From Burkholderia sp. HI2500 (lineage in GTDB: Bacteria; Pseudomonadota; Gammaproteobacteria; Burkholderiales; Burkholderiaceae), in assembly GCF_002223055.1 (NCBI RefSeq), contig NZ_NKFL01000004.1:1922001-1986000 (forward strand): a DNA stretch of 64,000 bases, written 5' to 3'. Shown piece after piece: positions 30,113-39,021 of this stretch. The position numbers and the translations under genes were made by a program. The number at the start of each line of letters is the position of its first letter. Position 1 is the stretch's first letter. The notes under the pieces were generated by a model. The model saw nothing but the letters and a program-made list of their open reading frames with translations. It made no database searches and was not told the DNA's origin.

Positions 30113-31984
30113 TCAGTGATCGGGCTTCGCCCACCAGGTCGACACGACCCAGCCCTCGGCCGAATAGTACAGCGGCAGCGTCTGCGGATAGGCAAGCGTG
30201 CGCTTGTACGCGACCCGGTGCGTCGTGCTGTACCACTGCGGGACCGCGTAGTAGCCGTGCATCAGCACGCGGTCGAGCGCGTGCGTCGCGTCGAGCAGGT
30301 CTTCGCGCGTCTGCGCGGTACCGAGCGCGTGCAGCAGCGCGTCGACGGCCGGCGACTTCAGCCCGATGAAGTTGTCGGAGCCCGGCTCGTCGGCGAACTT
30401 GCTCGCGTAACGCGAGTATTGCTCCGCGCCCGGCACCTGCACGCCCGGCAGGCGGATCGTCGTCATGTCGTAGTCGAACGCATCGAGACGCTTTTGCAGC
30501 AGCGCGTAATCTGCCGTGCGAAAACGTGCATCGATGCCGAGCTTCGCCAGATTGCGCTGGTACGCCGCCACGATCCCTTCCATCGACGCGCCGGAATCGT
30601 CGAGGATCTCGAACGTGAACGGCTCGCCCTTCGCGTTGCGCAACGCGCCGTCTCGATAGGTCCAGCCGGCCTGTGCGAGCAGCGCGCGCGCCTTCAGCAG
30701 GTTCGCGCGCAGCGAGCCCGGCGGATTCGTGTTCGGCTGCGTGACTACCGGACCGAACACGGCCGGGTCGAGCTGCGCGCGCAGCGGCTCCAGCAGCTTC
30801 AGCTCGCCGGGGCCCGGCGTGCCGGTCGCCTGCAGGTCGGTGTCGGCGAAGTAGCTGTTCATACGCGTGTAGGCGCTGTAAAACAACTGGCGGTTCAGCC
30901 ATTCGAAGTCGAACGCGAGGTCGAGCGCCTGACGCACGCGCACGTCGCGAAACAGCGGCCGGCGCAGGTTCATGAAGAAGCCCTGCATGCCGGCGCCGTT
31001 ATGCTGGCGGAATTCACGCTTGACGAGCTCGCCGTTGTCGAAGCGCTTGCCGACGTCGCGGCGCGTCCAGTTGCGCGCGATGTACTCGACGAGCACGTCG
31101 TATTCGCCGGCCTTGAACGCCTCGAGCCGCGCGACGCCGTCGCCGTACAGCTTGTAGACGATCCGCTCGAAATTGTTGGTGCCCACCCGCACCGGCAGGT
31201 CGGCGCCCCAGTACGCCGGGTTGCGCCGGTAAGTGATCGTCCGGCCGTTGTCGTAATGGTCGATCAGGTACGGGCCGCTGCCGATCGGCTGCTCGAACGC
31301 GAGCTGGTCGAACGGGATGCGCGAGCCGTCCGCGCGCAATCCCCACTTGCGGGAAAACACCGGCATGCCGCCGGCGATCAGCGGCAATTCGCGGTTCGCG
31401 CTGCGGAACTCGAAGCGCACGGTGGCCGGATCGACGACCACGGCCTTCGCGATCTCCGCGAAATAGGCGCCGAACTGCGGCGCGGCCTGCTTGCTCTTCA
31501 GCGTGTCGAACGAGAACTTGACGTCGTCGGCGGTGACGCGCTCGCCGTTCGAGAAGCGCGCGCGGGGATTCAGGTGGAACGTGACCGACCGGCGGTCCGG
31601 CGCGATGTCGATGTCGTCGGCGAGCAGCCCGTACGCGGAGGCTGGCTCGTCCGAACTGCCGGTCGCGAGGCTCTCGAACAACATGTCGATGCCCGGCGCG
31701 GAGTTGCCGCGCATCGTGAACGGGTTGAACTTGTCGAACGACGTCAGCCGGTTCGGGTTCGCGAGCACCAGCGTGCCGCCCTTCGGCGCATCGGGGTTGA
31801 CGTAGTCGAAATGCCTGAAGCCCGGCGGATACTTCGGCTCGCCGTACTGCGCAATGGCGTAGGCCGCGTGCGCAGCGGTCGCGGCCAGCACCGCTTGCAG
31901 CACGAACACCGCGGCCGTGCGGCCGGCAGTTCGTATCGCACGGCGGACGCGCGCGGCGGCGGCCCGGGGCGAACCCTTCGTCAT
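30113..31984 (-). CDS. yejA: peptide ABC transporter substrate-binding protein (YejA-like)
   Basis: A 623-residue periplasmic solute-binding protein of cluster C (SBP_bac_5). The N-terminus is Arg-rich then hydrophobic with AATAAHAA, a signal peptide. The family stretch FDYVNPDAPKGGTL, the RFSNGERVTADDVKFS segment and the C-terminal PQWYS region mark it as the YejA type rather than a shorter OppA. It is first in the operon. Confidence 0.92.
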   Translation of the reverse strand: MTKGSPRAAAARVRRAIRTAGRTAAVFVLQAVLAATAAHAAYAIAQYGEPKYPPGFRHFDYVNPDAPKGGTLVLANPNRLTSFDKFNPFTMRGNSAPGIDMLFESLATGSSDEPASAYGLLADDIDIAPDRRSVTFHLNPRARFSNGERVTADDVKFSFDTLKSKQAAPQFGAYFAEIAKAVVVDPATVRFEFRSANRELPLIAGGMPVFSRKWGLRADGSRIPFDQLAFEQPIGSGPYLIDHYDNGRTITYRRNPAYWGADLPVRVGTNNFERIVYKLYGDGVARLEAFKAGEYDVLVEYIARNWTRRDVGKRFDNGELVKREFRQHNGAGMQGFFMNLRRPLFRDVRVRQALDLAFDFEWLNRQLFYSAYTRMNSYFADTDLQATGTPGPGELKLLEPLRAQLDPAVFGPVVTQPNTNPPGSLRANLLKARALLAQAGWTYRDGALRNAKGEPFTFEILDDSGASMEGIVAAYQRNLAKLGIDARFRTADYALLQKRLDAFDYDMTTIRLPGVQVPGAEQYSRYASKFADEPGSDNFIGLKSPAVDALLHALGTAQTREDLLDATHALDRVLMHGYYAVPQWYSTTHRVAYKRTLAYPQTLPLYYSAEGWVVSTWWAKPDH

Positions 31985-32050
31985 AGAGGCCCTGTCGTTC
32001 GAATGAGGGGAGTAACGAGGGACGATTCTACCCATTCAAGCCGGCGAGCC

Positions 32051-32077
32051 AAAAGAAAACCGCCACGCGGGCGGTTT
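32051..32077 (-). terminator. terminator of the PXPV gene
   Basis: On the minus strand AAACCGCC, five-base loop, GGCGGTTTTCTTTT: a clear hairpin with T run, separating the PXPV gene from yejA. Confidence 0.8.
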
Positions 32078-32125
32078 CTTCACGAGCGGATCGGGGGCGC
32101 GCATCAGGCGGGCGCGCCCTGCCGA

Positions 32126-32491
32126 TCAGCGCCAGCCGTTGTGGCGGCCGTTGTCCCAGTGGCCACGATCGCCACGATCGCCCCAGCCGCGGCCGTGACG
32201 GCGGTACCACTCGTCGCGGCCCCAGTAGCGGCGGCCGTCCCAGTAGCGGTCGCCGTGCCAGCCGATCACGATGGCCGGTCCCGGTGCATACACAGGGGCC
32301 GGCGCGTAGACCGGCGCAGGCTGATAGACGACCGGCGGCGGAGGCGGCGGCGCATACACGGGTGCGGGCGCGACGTAGACCGGCGCCGGAACGCCGAGAT
32401 TGATCCCGACATTGACTCCCGCCATTGCTGCGCCCGACACGAGCAAGGCCGTCATACCGGTCAAGAGCGAGGCAACACGCAAGGTCTTCAT
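32126..32491 (-). CDS. secreted proline-rich PXPV-repeat protein
   Basis: A 121-residue exported protein. The signal peptide (MKTLRVASLLTGMTALLVSGAAMA) is followed by a Pro/Val/Tyr region with several APVY units of the PXPV type and a C-terminal WHGDRYWDGRRYWGRDEWY tail rich in Trp, Arg, Asp and Gly. Such proteins are common in Burkholderiaceae and have no known function. ATG at 32491 has GAGGAA upstream. It is transcribed away from the RND operon. Confidence 0.8.
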   Translation of the reverse strand: MKTLRVASLLTGMTALLVSGAAMAGVNVGINLGVPAPVYVAPAPVYAPPPPPPVVYQPAPVYAPAPVYAPGPAIVIGWHGDRYWDGRRYWGRDEWYRRHGRGWGDRGDRGHWDNGRHNGWR

Positions 32492-32788
32492 GGATTCCTC
32501 TTCTGGTTGTTTCATGTGTGATTCGACTATAACGGCAAGCGCCGTCCCCGCATATTTCCACTTTGTAAGAACTGATGCGCCGCATCGCAACGGTAAGCCC
32601 GCGCTAACGTCTTGTAACAATCGACGCCCGCCCCGCCCCCTCACGCCCCATTCCTAAAACATCTTTCATCCTGCCCCGCGCCCCGCGTTAAGCGGCGCCA
32701 CGCACACTGCGCGAGCCGAACCGGGCTCCCGCCGCGCTTCGGCACTTCGCTGACAGGCCGGCGCCCCGCGCCGGCGGAGACCTCGCCG
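32492..32788. other. divergent promoter region between PXPV gene and RND operon
   Basis: About 297 bases with no gene. It is less GC-rich at its start and contains TAAAACATCTTTCATCCTG at 32655-32673, matching the motif found twice between the two-component and DUF4148 genes at 41.9 kb. Confidence 0.55.
32655..32673. promoter_or_regulatory. shared motif site 1, upstream of RND operon
   Basis: TAAAACATCTTTCATCCTG matches the site at 41907-41925 at 16 of 19 positions and lies 116 bases before the permease ATG. It is a candidate binding site for the response regulator encoded at 41110-41784. Confidence 0.45.
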
Positions 32789-35700
32789 ATGCTGAAACTC
32801 GTCCGACTCGCGCTCGCGCGCCCCTACACGTTCATCGTCCTCGCACTGCTGATCCTGATCGCGGGGCCGCTCGCGGCGCTGCGCACGCCGACCGACATCT
32901 TCCCCGACATCCGGATTCCGGTCATCAGCGTGGTGTGGAACTACGCGGGCCTGCAGCCGGCCGACATGGCCGGACGCATCGTCACCTACTACGAGCGCAC
33001 GCTCGGCACGACGGTCAACGACGTGGCGCACATCGAGTCGCAATCGTTCCGCAGCTTCGGGATCGTCAAGATCTTCTTCCAGCCGAGCGTCGACATCCGC
33101 ACCGCGACCGCGCAGGTCACGTCGATCTCGCAGACCGTGCTCAAGCAGATGCCGCCGGGCACCACGCCGCCGCAGATCCTCAACTACAACGCATCGACCG
33201 TGCCCGTGCTGCAGCTGGCGCTGACGAGCGACACGCTGAACGAACAACAGCTCGGCGACTACGCGACCAACGTGATCCGGCCGCAGTTGCTGTCCGTCGC
33301 GGGAGTCGCGATTCCGTCGCCGTACGGCGGCAAGGTGCGCCAGGTGCAGATCGATCTCGATCCGCAGGCGCTGCAGGCCAAGGGGCTGTCCGCGCAGGAT
33401 GTCGCGACCGCGCTGGCGCAGCAGAACCAGATCATCCCGGCCGGCACGCAGAAGATCGGCGGCTTCGAGTACAACATCCGGCTCAACGACAGCCCGCTGA
33501 CCATCGACCAGCTCAATGCGCTGCCGATCCGGAGCGTGAACGGCGCGGTGATCTTCATGCGCGACGTCGCGCACGTGCGCGACGGTTATCCGCCGCAGGG
33601 CAACATCGTGCGCGTCGACGGCCGGCGCGCGGTGCTGATGAGCGTGCTGAAAAGCGGTTCGGCATCGACGCTCGACATCATCTCGGGCGTCAAGGCGCAG
33701 TTGCCGCGCATCGAGGCGACCCTGCCGCCATCGCTCAGGCTCGTCGTGATGGGCGACCAGTCCGTGTTCGTCAAGGGCGCCGTCAGCGGCGTGGCGCGCG
33801 AAGGCCTGATCGCCGCCGCGCTCACGTCCGCGATGATCCTGCTGTTCCTCGGCAGCTGGCGCTCGACGCTGATCATCGCCGCGTCCATTCCGCTCGCCGT
33901 GCTCGCCGCGATCGCGGCGCTCGCAGCCGCGGGCGAGACGCTCAACGTGATGACGCTCGGCGGGCTCGCGCTCGCGGTCGGCATTCTCGTCGACGATGCC
34001 ACCGTCACGATTGAGAACGTGAACTGGCACCTCGAACAGGGCAAGGCGGTGCGCGATGCGATCCTCGACGGCGCGTCGCAGATCGTCGCGCCGGCCTTCG
34101 TGTCGCTGCTGTGCATCTGCATCGTGTTCGTGCCGATGCTGCTGCTCGACGGCGTGGCCCGCTTCCTGTTCGTGCCGATGGCCGAAGCCGTGATCTTCGC
34201 GATGATCGCGTCGTTCGTGCTGTCGCGCACGTTCGTGCCGATGATGGCCCGCTACCTGTTGAAGCCGCATGCCGCGCATCCGGCGGCCGCGCTCGCGCCG
34301 CATGGTGCGCCGTTCCCGCCGCCACGCGCACGCAATCCGCTCGTCGCGTTCCAGCAGGGGTTCGAGCGCCGCTTCGCGGCACTGCGCGCCGGCTACCGCG
34401 TCGTGCTCGGTCTCGCACTCGTCCACCGTGCGCGTTTCGTCGCGCTGTTCCTCGCGGCGGTGGCCGTGTCGTTCGTGCTGGTGCCGTGGCTTGGCCGCAA
34501 TTTCTTCCCGTCGGTCGACGCGGGCGAAATCGCGATCCACGTGCGCGCACCGATCGGCACGCGCATCGAGGAAACGGCCGCGCTGTTCGACCATGTCGAG
34601 CAGACGGTGCGCGGCGTCGTGCCGCCGCACGCGATCGCGAGCATCGTCGACAACATGGGACTGCCGAACAGCGGGATCAACCTCACGTACAGCAACAGCG
34701 GCACGATCGGCCCGCAGGACGGCGACATCCTCGTGTCGCTCACGGGCGACCACGCGCCGACCGCCGACTACGTCAAGCAGTTGCGTACGCGGCTGCCGCG
34801 CGCGTTTCCCGGCGTGACGTTCTCGTTCCTGCCCGCCGACATCGTGAGCCAGATCCTCAACTTCGGTGCGCCCGCGCCGATCGACGTGCAGGTGACCGGC
34901 CCCGATCGCGCCGCCAACCGCGCTTATGCGACCGAGCTGTTGCGGCGCATCCGCGGCGTGCCGGGGGTGGCCGATGCGCGCGTGCAGCAGGCGTCGACCT
35001 ATCCGCAGTTCACCGTGTCGGTCGACCGCACGCGGGCCGCACAACTCGGCATCACCGAGCAGGACGTCACCAATGCGGTGGTCGCCAGCCTGTCCGGCAC
35101 AAGCCAGGTGTCGCCGACCTACTGGCTCGATCCGCACAACGGCGTGTCGTATCCGATCGTCGCGCAGACGCCCCAATACCGGATGACGTCGCTGGCGGAC
35201 CTGCGCGCGCTGCCCGTCACGGGCCGCTCGGGCGCGCCGCAACTGCTCGGCGGGCTCGCGACGATCGTGCGCGGACAGACCGACGCGGTCGTGTCGCACT
35301 ACGACATCGCACCGCTGTACGACATCTTCGCGACGACGCAGGACCGCGATCTCGGTGCGGTCAGCGCCGACATCGAACGCGTCCTGCACACGAGCGCGGC
35401 CGGCTTGCCCAAGGGATCGCGCGTGACCGTGCGCGGCCAGGTGCAGACGATGAACGGCGCATTCGGCGGGCTGCTCGCGGGCCTCGCCGGCGCGGTCCTG
35501 CTGATCTACCTGCTGATCGTCGTCAACTTCCATTCGTGGCGCGACGCATTCGTGATCGTGAGCGGCCTGCCCGCGGCGCTCGCGGGCATCGTCTGGATGC
35601 TGTTCGTCACGCGCACGCCGCTGTCGGTGCCGGCCCTGACCGGCGCGATCCTGTGCATGGGCGTCGCGACCGCGAACAGCATCCTCGTCGTGACCTTCGC

Positions 35701-36007
35701 GCGCGAACGGCTCGCGCACACCGCTGATGCTGCCGTCGCCGCGCTCGAAGCCGGCTTCACGCGCTTTCGGCCCGTGATGATGACCGCACTCGCGATGATC
35801 ATCGGCATGGCGCCGATGGCCCTCGGTCTCGGCGACGGCGGCGAGCAGAACGCGCCGCTCGGCCGTGCGGTCATCGGCGGCCTGCTGTGCGCGACCGTCG
35901 CGACGCTCGTGTTCGTGCCCGTCGTGTTCAGCCTCGTCCACCGGCGCGATTGCGCGCCCCGTTCCGAATCCCTGCCCCTCACTCCGGGAGAACAGCATGT
36001 CCACTGA
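32789..36007 (+). CDS. RND efflux transporter permease (HAE1-like)
   Basis: A 1072-residue inner-membrane proton-driven pump subunit. It has the RND layout of one helix, a large periplasmic loop, six helices, a second loop and five helices. The proton-relay motif GILVDDATVTIENV (near residue 400) has the paired Asp of hydrophobe/amphiphile pumps rather than the D-x-x-x-x-x-D-G pattern of heavy-metal CzcA proteins. It is the first gene of the operon, an unusual position, and overlaps the adaptor gene by 11 bases. Substrate unknown. Confidence 0.92.
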   Translation: MLKLVRLALARPYTFIVLALLILIAGPLAALRTPTDIFPDIRIPVISVVWNYAGLQPADMAGRIVTYYERTLGTTVNDVAHIESQSFRSFGIVKIFFQPSVDIRTATAQVTSISQTVLKQMPPGTTPPQILNYNASTVPVLQLALTSDTLNEQQLGDYATNVIRPQLLSVAGVAIPSPYGGKVRQVQIDLDPQALQAKGLSAQDVATALAQQNQIIPAGTQKIGGFEYNIRLNDSPLTIDQLNALPIRSVNGAVIFMRDVAHVRDGYPPQGNIVRVDGRRAVLMSVLKSGSASTLDIISGVKAQLPRIEATLPPSLRLVVMGDQSVFVKGAVSGVAREGLIAAALTSAMILLFLGSWRSTLIIAASIPLAVLAAIAALAAAGETLNVMTLGGLALAVGILVDDATVTIENVNWHLEQGKAVRDAILDGASQIVAPAFVSLLCICIVFVPMLLLDGVARFLFVPMAEAVIFAMIASFVLSRTFVPMMARYLLKPHAAHPAAALAPHGAPFPPPRARNPLVAFQQGFERRFAALRAGYRVVLGLALVHRARFVALFLAAVAVSFVLVPWLGRNFFPSVDAGEIAIHVRAPIGTRIEETAALFDHVEQTVRGVVPPHAIASIVDNMGLPNSGINLTYSNSGTIGPQDGDILVSLTGDHAPTADYVKQLRTRLPRAFPGVTFSFLPADIVSQILNFGAPAPIDVQVTGPDRAANRAYATELLRRIRGVPGVADARVQQASTYPQFTVSVDRTRAAQLGITEQDVTNAVVASLSGTSQVSPTYWLDPHNGVSYPIVAQTPQYRMTSLADLRALPVTGRSGAPQLLGGLATIVRGQTDAVVSHYDIAPLYDIFATTQDRDLGAVSADIERVLHTSAAGLPKGSRVTVRGQVQTMNGAFGGLLAGLAGAVLLIYLLIVVNFHSWRDAFVIVSGLPAALAGIVWMLFVTRTPLSVPALTGAILCMGVATANSILVVTFARERLAHTADAAVAALEAGFTRFRPVMMTALAMIIGMAPMALGLGDGGEQNAPLGRAVIGGLLCATVATLVFVPVVFSLVHRRDCAPRSESLPLTPGEQHVH

Positions 36008-37172
36008 ATTCGAAGTCCGCCCTCCTGGCACGCCGCGCTTCCTGAAACCGCTCGCGATCGCGGGTGCCATCGCCGCCCTCGCCGTCGCGGCGGCCGGCCT
36101 CGTCGCCCGCATGCACGATGCGCACGCGGTCGCCGCCTGGACCGTGCAACAGGCGATCCCGACCGTCGCGACGGTTGCGCCGCAGCCGGCCGCGGCCGAC
36201 GCGCTGGTGCTGCCCGGCCGGCTCGACGCGTACGTCGACGCACCGATCTACGCGCGCGTGCCCGGCTACCTGCACGCGTGGTACGCCGACATCGGCGCGC
36301 ATGTGAAAGCCGGCCAGTTGCTCGCGTCGATCGATACGCCCGATCTCGACCAGCAGTTGCAGCAGGCACGCGCCGACCTTCAAAGCGCGAGCGCGAACGA
36401 ACGGCTTGCGGCCGTCACGGCCGCCCGCTGGGCCGAGATGCTCGCGCAGGATTCCGTCTCGCAGCAGGAGGCCGACGAAAAACGCAGCGACCTCGACGCG
36501 AAACGCGCGGCCGTCGCGGCGAGCACCGCCAACGTGCGACGGCTCGAAGCGCTCGAATCGTTCAAGCGGCTCACCGCGCCGTTCGACGGCATCGTCACGG
36601 CACGCAAGACCGATGTCGGCGCGCTGATCGACGCGGGCAGCGGCAACGGTGCCGAACTCTTCACCGTCTCGGACGCGCGGCGGCTGCGGCTGTACGTCCA
36701 CGTTCCGCAAGACGACGCGGCCGCGATCCGCACAGGCATGCGTGTCGCGCTGACCGTGCCCGAGCGTCCCGGCATGACGTTCGACGCCACGCTCGCGGAT
36801 TCCGCCCAATCGATCGATCCGGCTTCCGGCACGCTGCTCGCGCAGTTTTCGATCGCCAACCCGGCAGGCACGCTGTTCCCGGGCGAGTATGCGCAAGTGC
36901 GGATCGCGATGCCCGGCGCCGCGCATGCGCTGTCGATTCCGGCAAGCACGCTGATCTTCCGCCACGACGGGTTGCAAGTCGCCGTGCTCGATGCAACCGG
37001 GCATGCGCACCTGCGCAACGTATCGATCGCGACCGATCTCGGCACGCGTGTCGTGATCGCATCGGGGCTCGCGGCCACCAACCGCGTGATCGACAATCCG
37101 CCCGACTCGCTCGCAGACGGCGACCCCGTGCGTATCGCCGGCACCACGGCGACGGAGCGTGCGCATGGCTGA
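35997..37172 (+). CDS. RND efflux periplasmic adaptor (membrane fusion protein)
   Basis: A 391-residue HlyD-type adaptor anchored by one N-terminal helix (about residues 18-38). A split lipoyl domain (PGYLHAWYADIGAHVKAGQLLASIDTPDLDQQL and TAPFDGIVTARKTDVGALI) flanks an alpha-helical hairpin, followed by beta-barrel and membrane-proximal domains. ATG at 35997 has GGGAGA upstream and overlaps the permease stop, indicating coupling. Confidence 0.92.
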   Translation: MSTEFEVRPPGTPRFLKPLAIAGAIAALAVAAAGLVARMHDAHAVAAWTVQQAIPTVATVAPQPAAADALVLPGRLDAYVDAPIYARVPGYLHAWYADIGAHVKAGQLLASIDTPDLDQQLQQARADLQSASANERLAAVTAARWAEMLAQDSVSQQEADEKRSDLDAKRAAVAASTANVRRLEALESFKRLTAPFDGIVTARKTDVGALIDAGSGNGAELFTVSDARRLRLYVHVPQDDAAAIRTGMRVALTVPERPGMTFDATLADSAQSIDPASGTLLAQFSIANPAGTLFPGEYAQVRIAMPGAAHALSIPASTLIFRHDGLQVAVLDATGHAHLRNVSIATDLGTRVVIASGLAATNRVIDNPPDSLADGDPVRIAGTTATERAHG

Positions 37173-38580
37173 CCGTCTGCTCGCTGTATGGCTGGGCAGC
37201 GTCGCGCTGCTCGCCGGCTGCTCGTTGGCGCCGGCCTATCGCGCGCCGGCCGTTCCGGTGCCGACCGCGTTTCGCGAAACGGGCGCGTGGGTCGATGCCG
37301 TACCGGCCGATCGCCTGCCGCGTGACGGCTGGTGGCGCGTGTACGGCGACGCGACACTCGACCGGCTCGAACCGCTCGTCGCACGCGCGAATCCCGACCT
37401 GGCCGCCGCCGTCGCGCGGCACGACGAAGCCGCGGCGCTGTTCGACGAGGCCCATGCGGCGTTGCTGCCGACCGTGGGCATCGATGCCGAGACCGACCGC
37501 GACCGCCAGTCCGCGCGCCGGCCGCTGCGCGGCAGCGGCCAGCCCGACACCTATGAGTCGAACACGCTCGAAGCGGGATTCGGCTACGACGTCGATCTGT
37601 GGGGCAAGGTCCGCAATGCGGTCGCGGCCGGCCGCGACGACGCGCAGGCAGCCGACGACGACCTCGCGTCGGTCCGGCTCAGCTTGCAGGCCACCGTCGC
37701 CAGCACCTACTTCGACCTCGCGGGGCTCGACCGTGAAGCGGACACGCTCGCGCAAACGATCGACACATACCGCCGTGCGTGGCAACTGACGGTCAGTCGC
37801 CATCGCGGCGGCCTCGCATCGGGGCTCGACGTTTCGCGTGCGCAAACGCAACTCGCGCTCGCCCAGGCGCGTGCGTCCGACATCGCCGCTCGTCGCGCGC
37901 TCGACGAGCATGCGATCGCGGCACTCGTCGGGGAATCCGCATCGACGTTCTCGCTGCCGCCCGTTGCGGCGCTGCCGGGCGAGCCGTCGATTCCGACGGG
38001 ACTCGCGTCGACCCTGCTCGAACGCAGGCCGGACGTCGCCGCCGCCGAACGCCGCGTCGCGGCCGCGAACGCGCGGATCGGCGTCGCACGCGCCGCGTAC
38101 TTTCCCGACCTGTCGCTCGGCCTCGACGCCGGGTTCCAGAGCGATACGTTCTCGCCGTGGCTCGCCGCGCCCAACGAGATCTGGTCGATCGGGCCGCGTC
38201 TCGCGATGACGCTGTTCGACGGGGGCCGGCGTGCCGCCGGCGTCCGCCATGCGCGCGCGCAGTTCGACGAACAGGGCGCGCGCTATCGCGCGGTCGTGCT
38301 GCAGGCATTCCGCGACGTCGAGGACGATCTCGCGCAGTTGCACCGCCTCGGCGACGAATCGGACCAGGACGACGCGGCGCTCGTCGCGGCGCGGCATTCG
38401 CTTGCGCTGGCGATGTCGCGCTATCGCGACGGCGCGGTCAGCTATCTCGACGTGGTCACCGCGCAGACGACCGAACTCGATACGCAGATCGCGGCGCTCG
38501 ACGTCGACGCCCGACGCCTGCAGGCATCCGTCGGGCTCGTGCGCGCGCTCGGCGGCGGTTGGCACGACGCGCGTTCATGA
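37165..38580 (+). CDS. RND efflux outer membrane lipoprotein (NodT/OprM family)
   Basis: A 471-residue outer-membrane channel. The signal peptide ends in lipobox LLAGC. Two tandem OEP repeats are present (about residues 65-250 and 260-460), as in TolC-type factors. ATG at 37165 is seven bases from GGAG and better placed than the in-frame GTG at 37159; it overlaps the adaptor gene by 8 bases. This completes a three-component pump. Confidence 0.92.
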   Translation: MADRLLAVWLGSVALLAGCSLAPAYRAPAVPVPTAFRETGAWVDAVPADRLPRDGWWRVYGDATLDRLEPLVARANPDLAAAVARHDEAAALFDEAHAALLPTVGIDAETDRDRQSARRPLRGSGQPDTYESNTLEAGFGYDVDLWGKVRNAVAAGRDDAQAADDDLASVRLSLQATVASTYFDLAGLDREADTLAQTIDTYRRAWQLTVSRHRGGLASGLDVSRAQTQLALAQARASDIAARRALDEHAIAALVGESASTFSLPPVAALPGEPSIPTGLASTLLERRPDVAAAERRVAAANARIGVARAAYFPDLSLGLDAGFQSDTFSPWLAAPNEIWSIGPRLAMTLFDGGRRAAGVRHARAQFDEQGARYRAVVLQAFRDVEDDLAQLHRLGDESDQDDAALVAARHSLALAMSRYRDGAVSYLDVVTAQTTELDTQIAALDVDARRLQASVGLVRALGGGWHDARS

Positions 38581-38596
38581 ACGTTTCTTCATCGGC
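38578..38596. promoter_or_regulatory. shared motif site 2, upstream of DUF4148 gene
   Basis: TGAA-N6-TTCATCGG begins at the stop codon of the outer-membrane factor gene, 113 bases before the DUF4148 ATG. It keeps the half-sites and spacing of the other copies (13 of 19 identical to the site at 41871) but is the weakest of the four. Confidence 0.3.
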
Positions 38597-38690
38597 GCGC
38601 CCGGTGCCCGCACGGGCGCATTCGATAACGTCGATCCTGCCGGCATCGCCATCGCGGCACCGGCCACTGTCACTTGAAAAGGATCACGCC

Positions 38691-38948
38691 ATGAAGACAT
38701 TGATGTTCGCCACCCTGCTCTCCGCGCTGTGTGTCGCGCTGCCCGGCCGGGCCAGCGCAACGCAGCCCGACACCGCGACTGCGCCGCAGACGTACGCCGC
38801 GACCGCTTCCGCATCGTTGTCGTCGCAACCGGCATGGAACGCGCGACCGGCCACGCCGCTGACACGCGCGCAGGTGTATCGCCAACTCGTCCGCGCCGAA
38901 CGCGACGGCCAGCTCGCGCAGCTCAACCGCGAACTCTATTCGCACTGA
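38691..38948 (+). CDS. small secreted DUF4148-like protein
   Basis: An 85-residue exported protein. The signal peptide (MKTLMFATLLSALCVALPGRASA) is followed by a Thr/Ala/Ser-rich stretch and a C-terminal helix LTRAQVYRQLVRAERDGQL of the DUF4148 type. Function unknown. It lies 110 bases after the RND operon on the same strand and has an AAGGA ribosome site. A second DUF4148 gene lies at 42001-42300, so the two flank the two-component operon. Confidence 0.75.
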   Translation: MKTLMFATLLSALCVALPGRASATQPDTATAPQTYAATASASLSSQPAWNARPATPLTRAQVYRQLVRAERDGQLAQLNRELYSH

Positions 38949-39021
38949 ACGCACGCAATCGAACCTGCCGCGCGACGCGCGGCATGCGCACCCTCCACCG
39001 GCACGGCGCGATCCCGCATCG

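Noticed and set aside
32666..36112. Open frame of over 1100 codons antisense to the RND permease
   Set aside because: It is Arg/His/Asp-rich with no domain pattern; long antisense frames are expected from the codon bias of GC-rich genes, and the sense protein is a clear RND permease.
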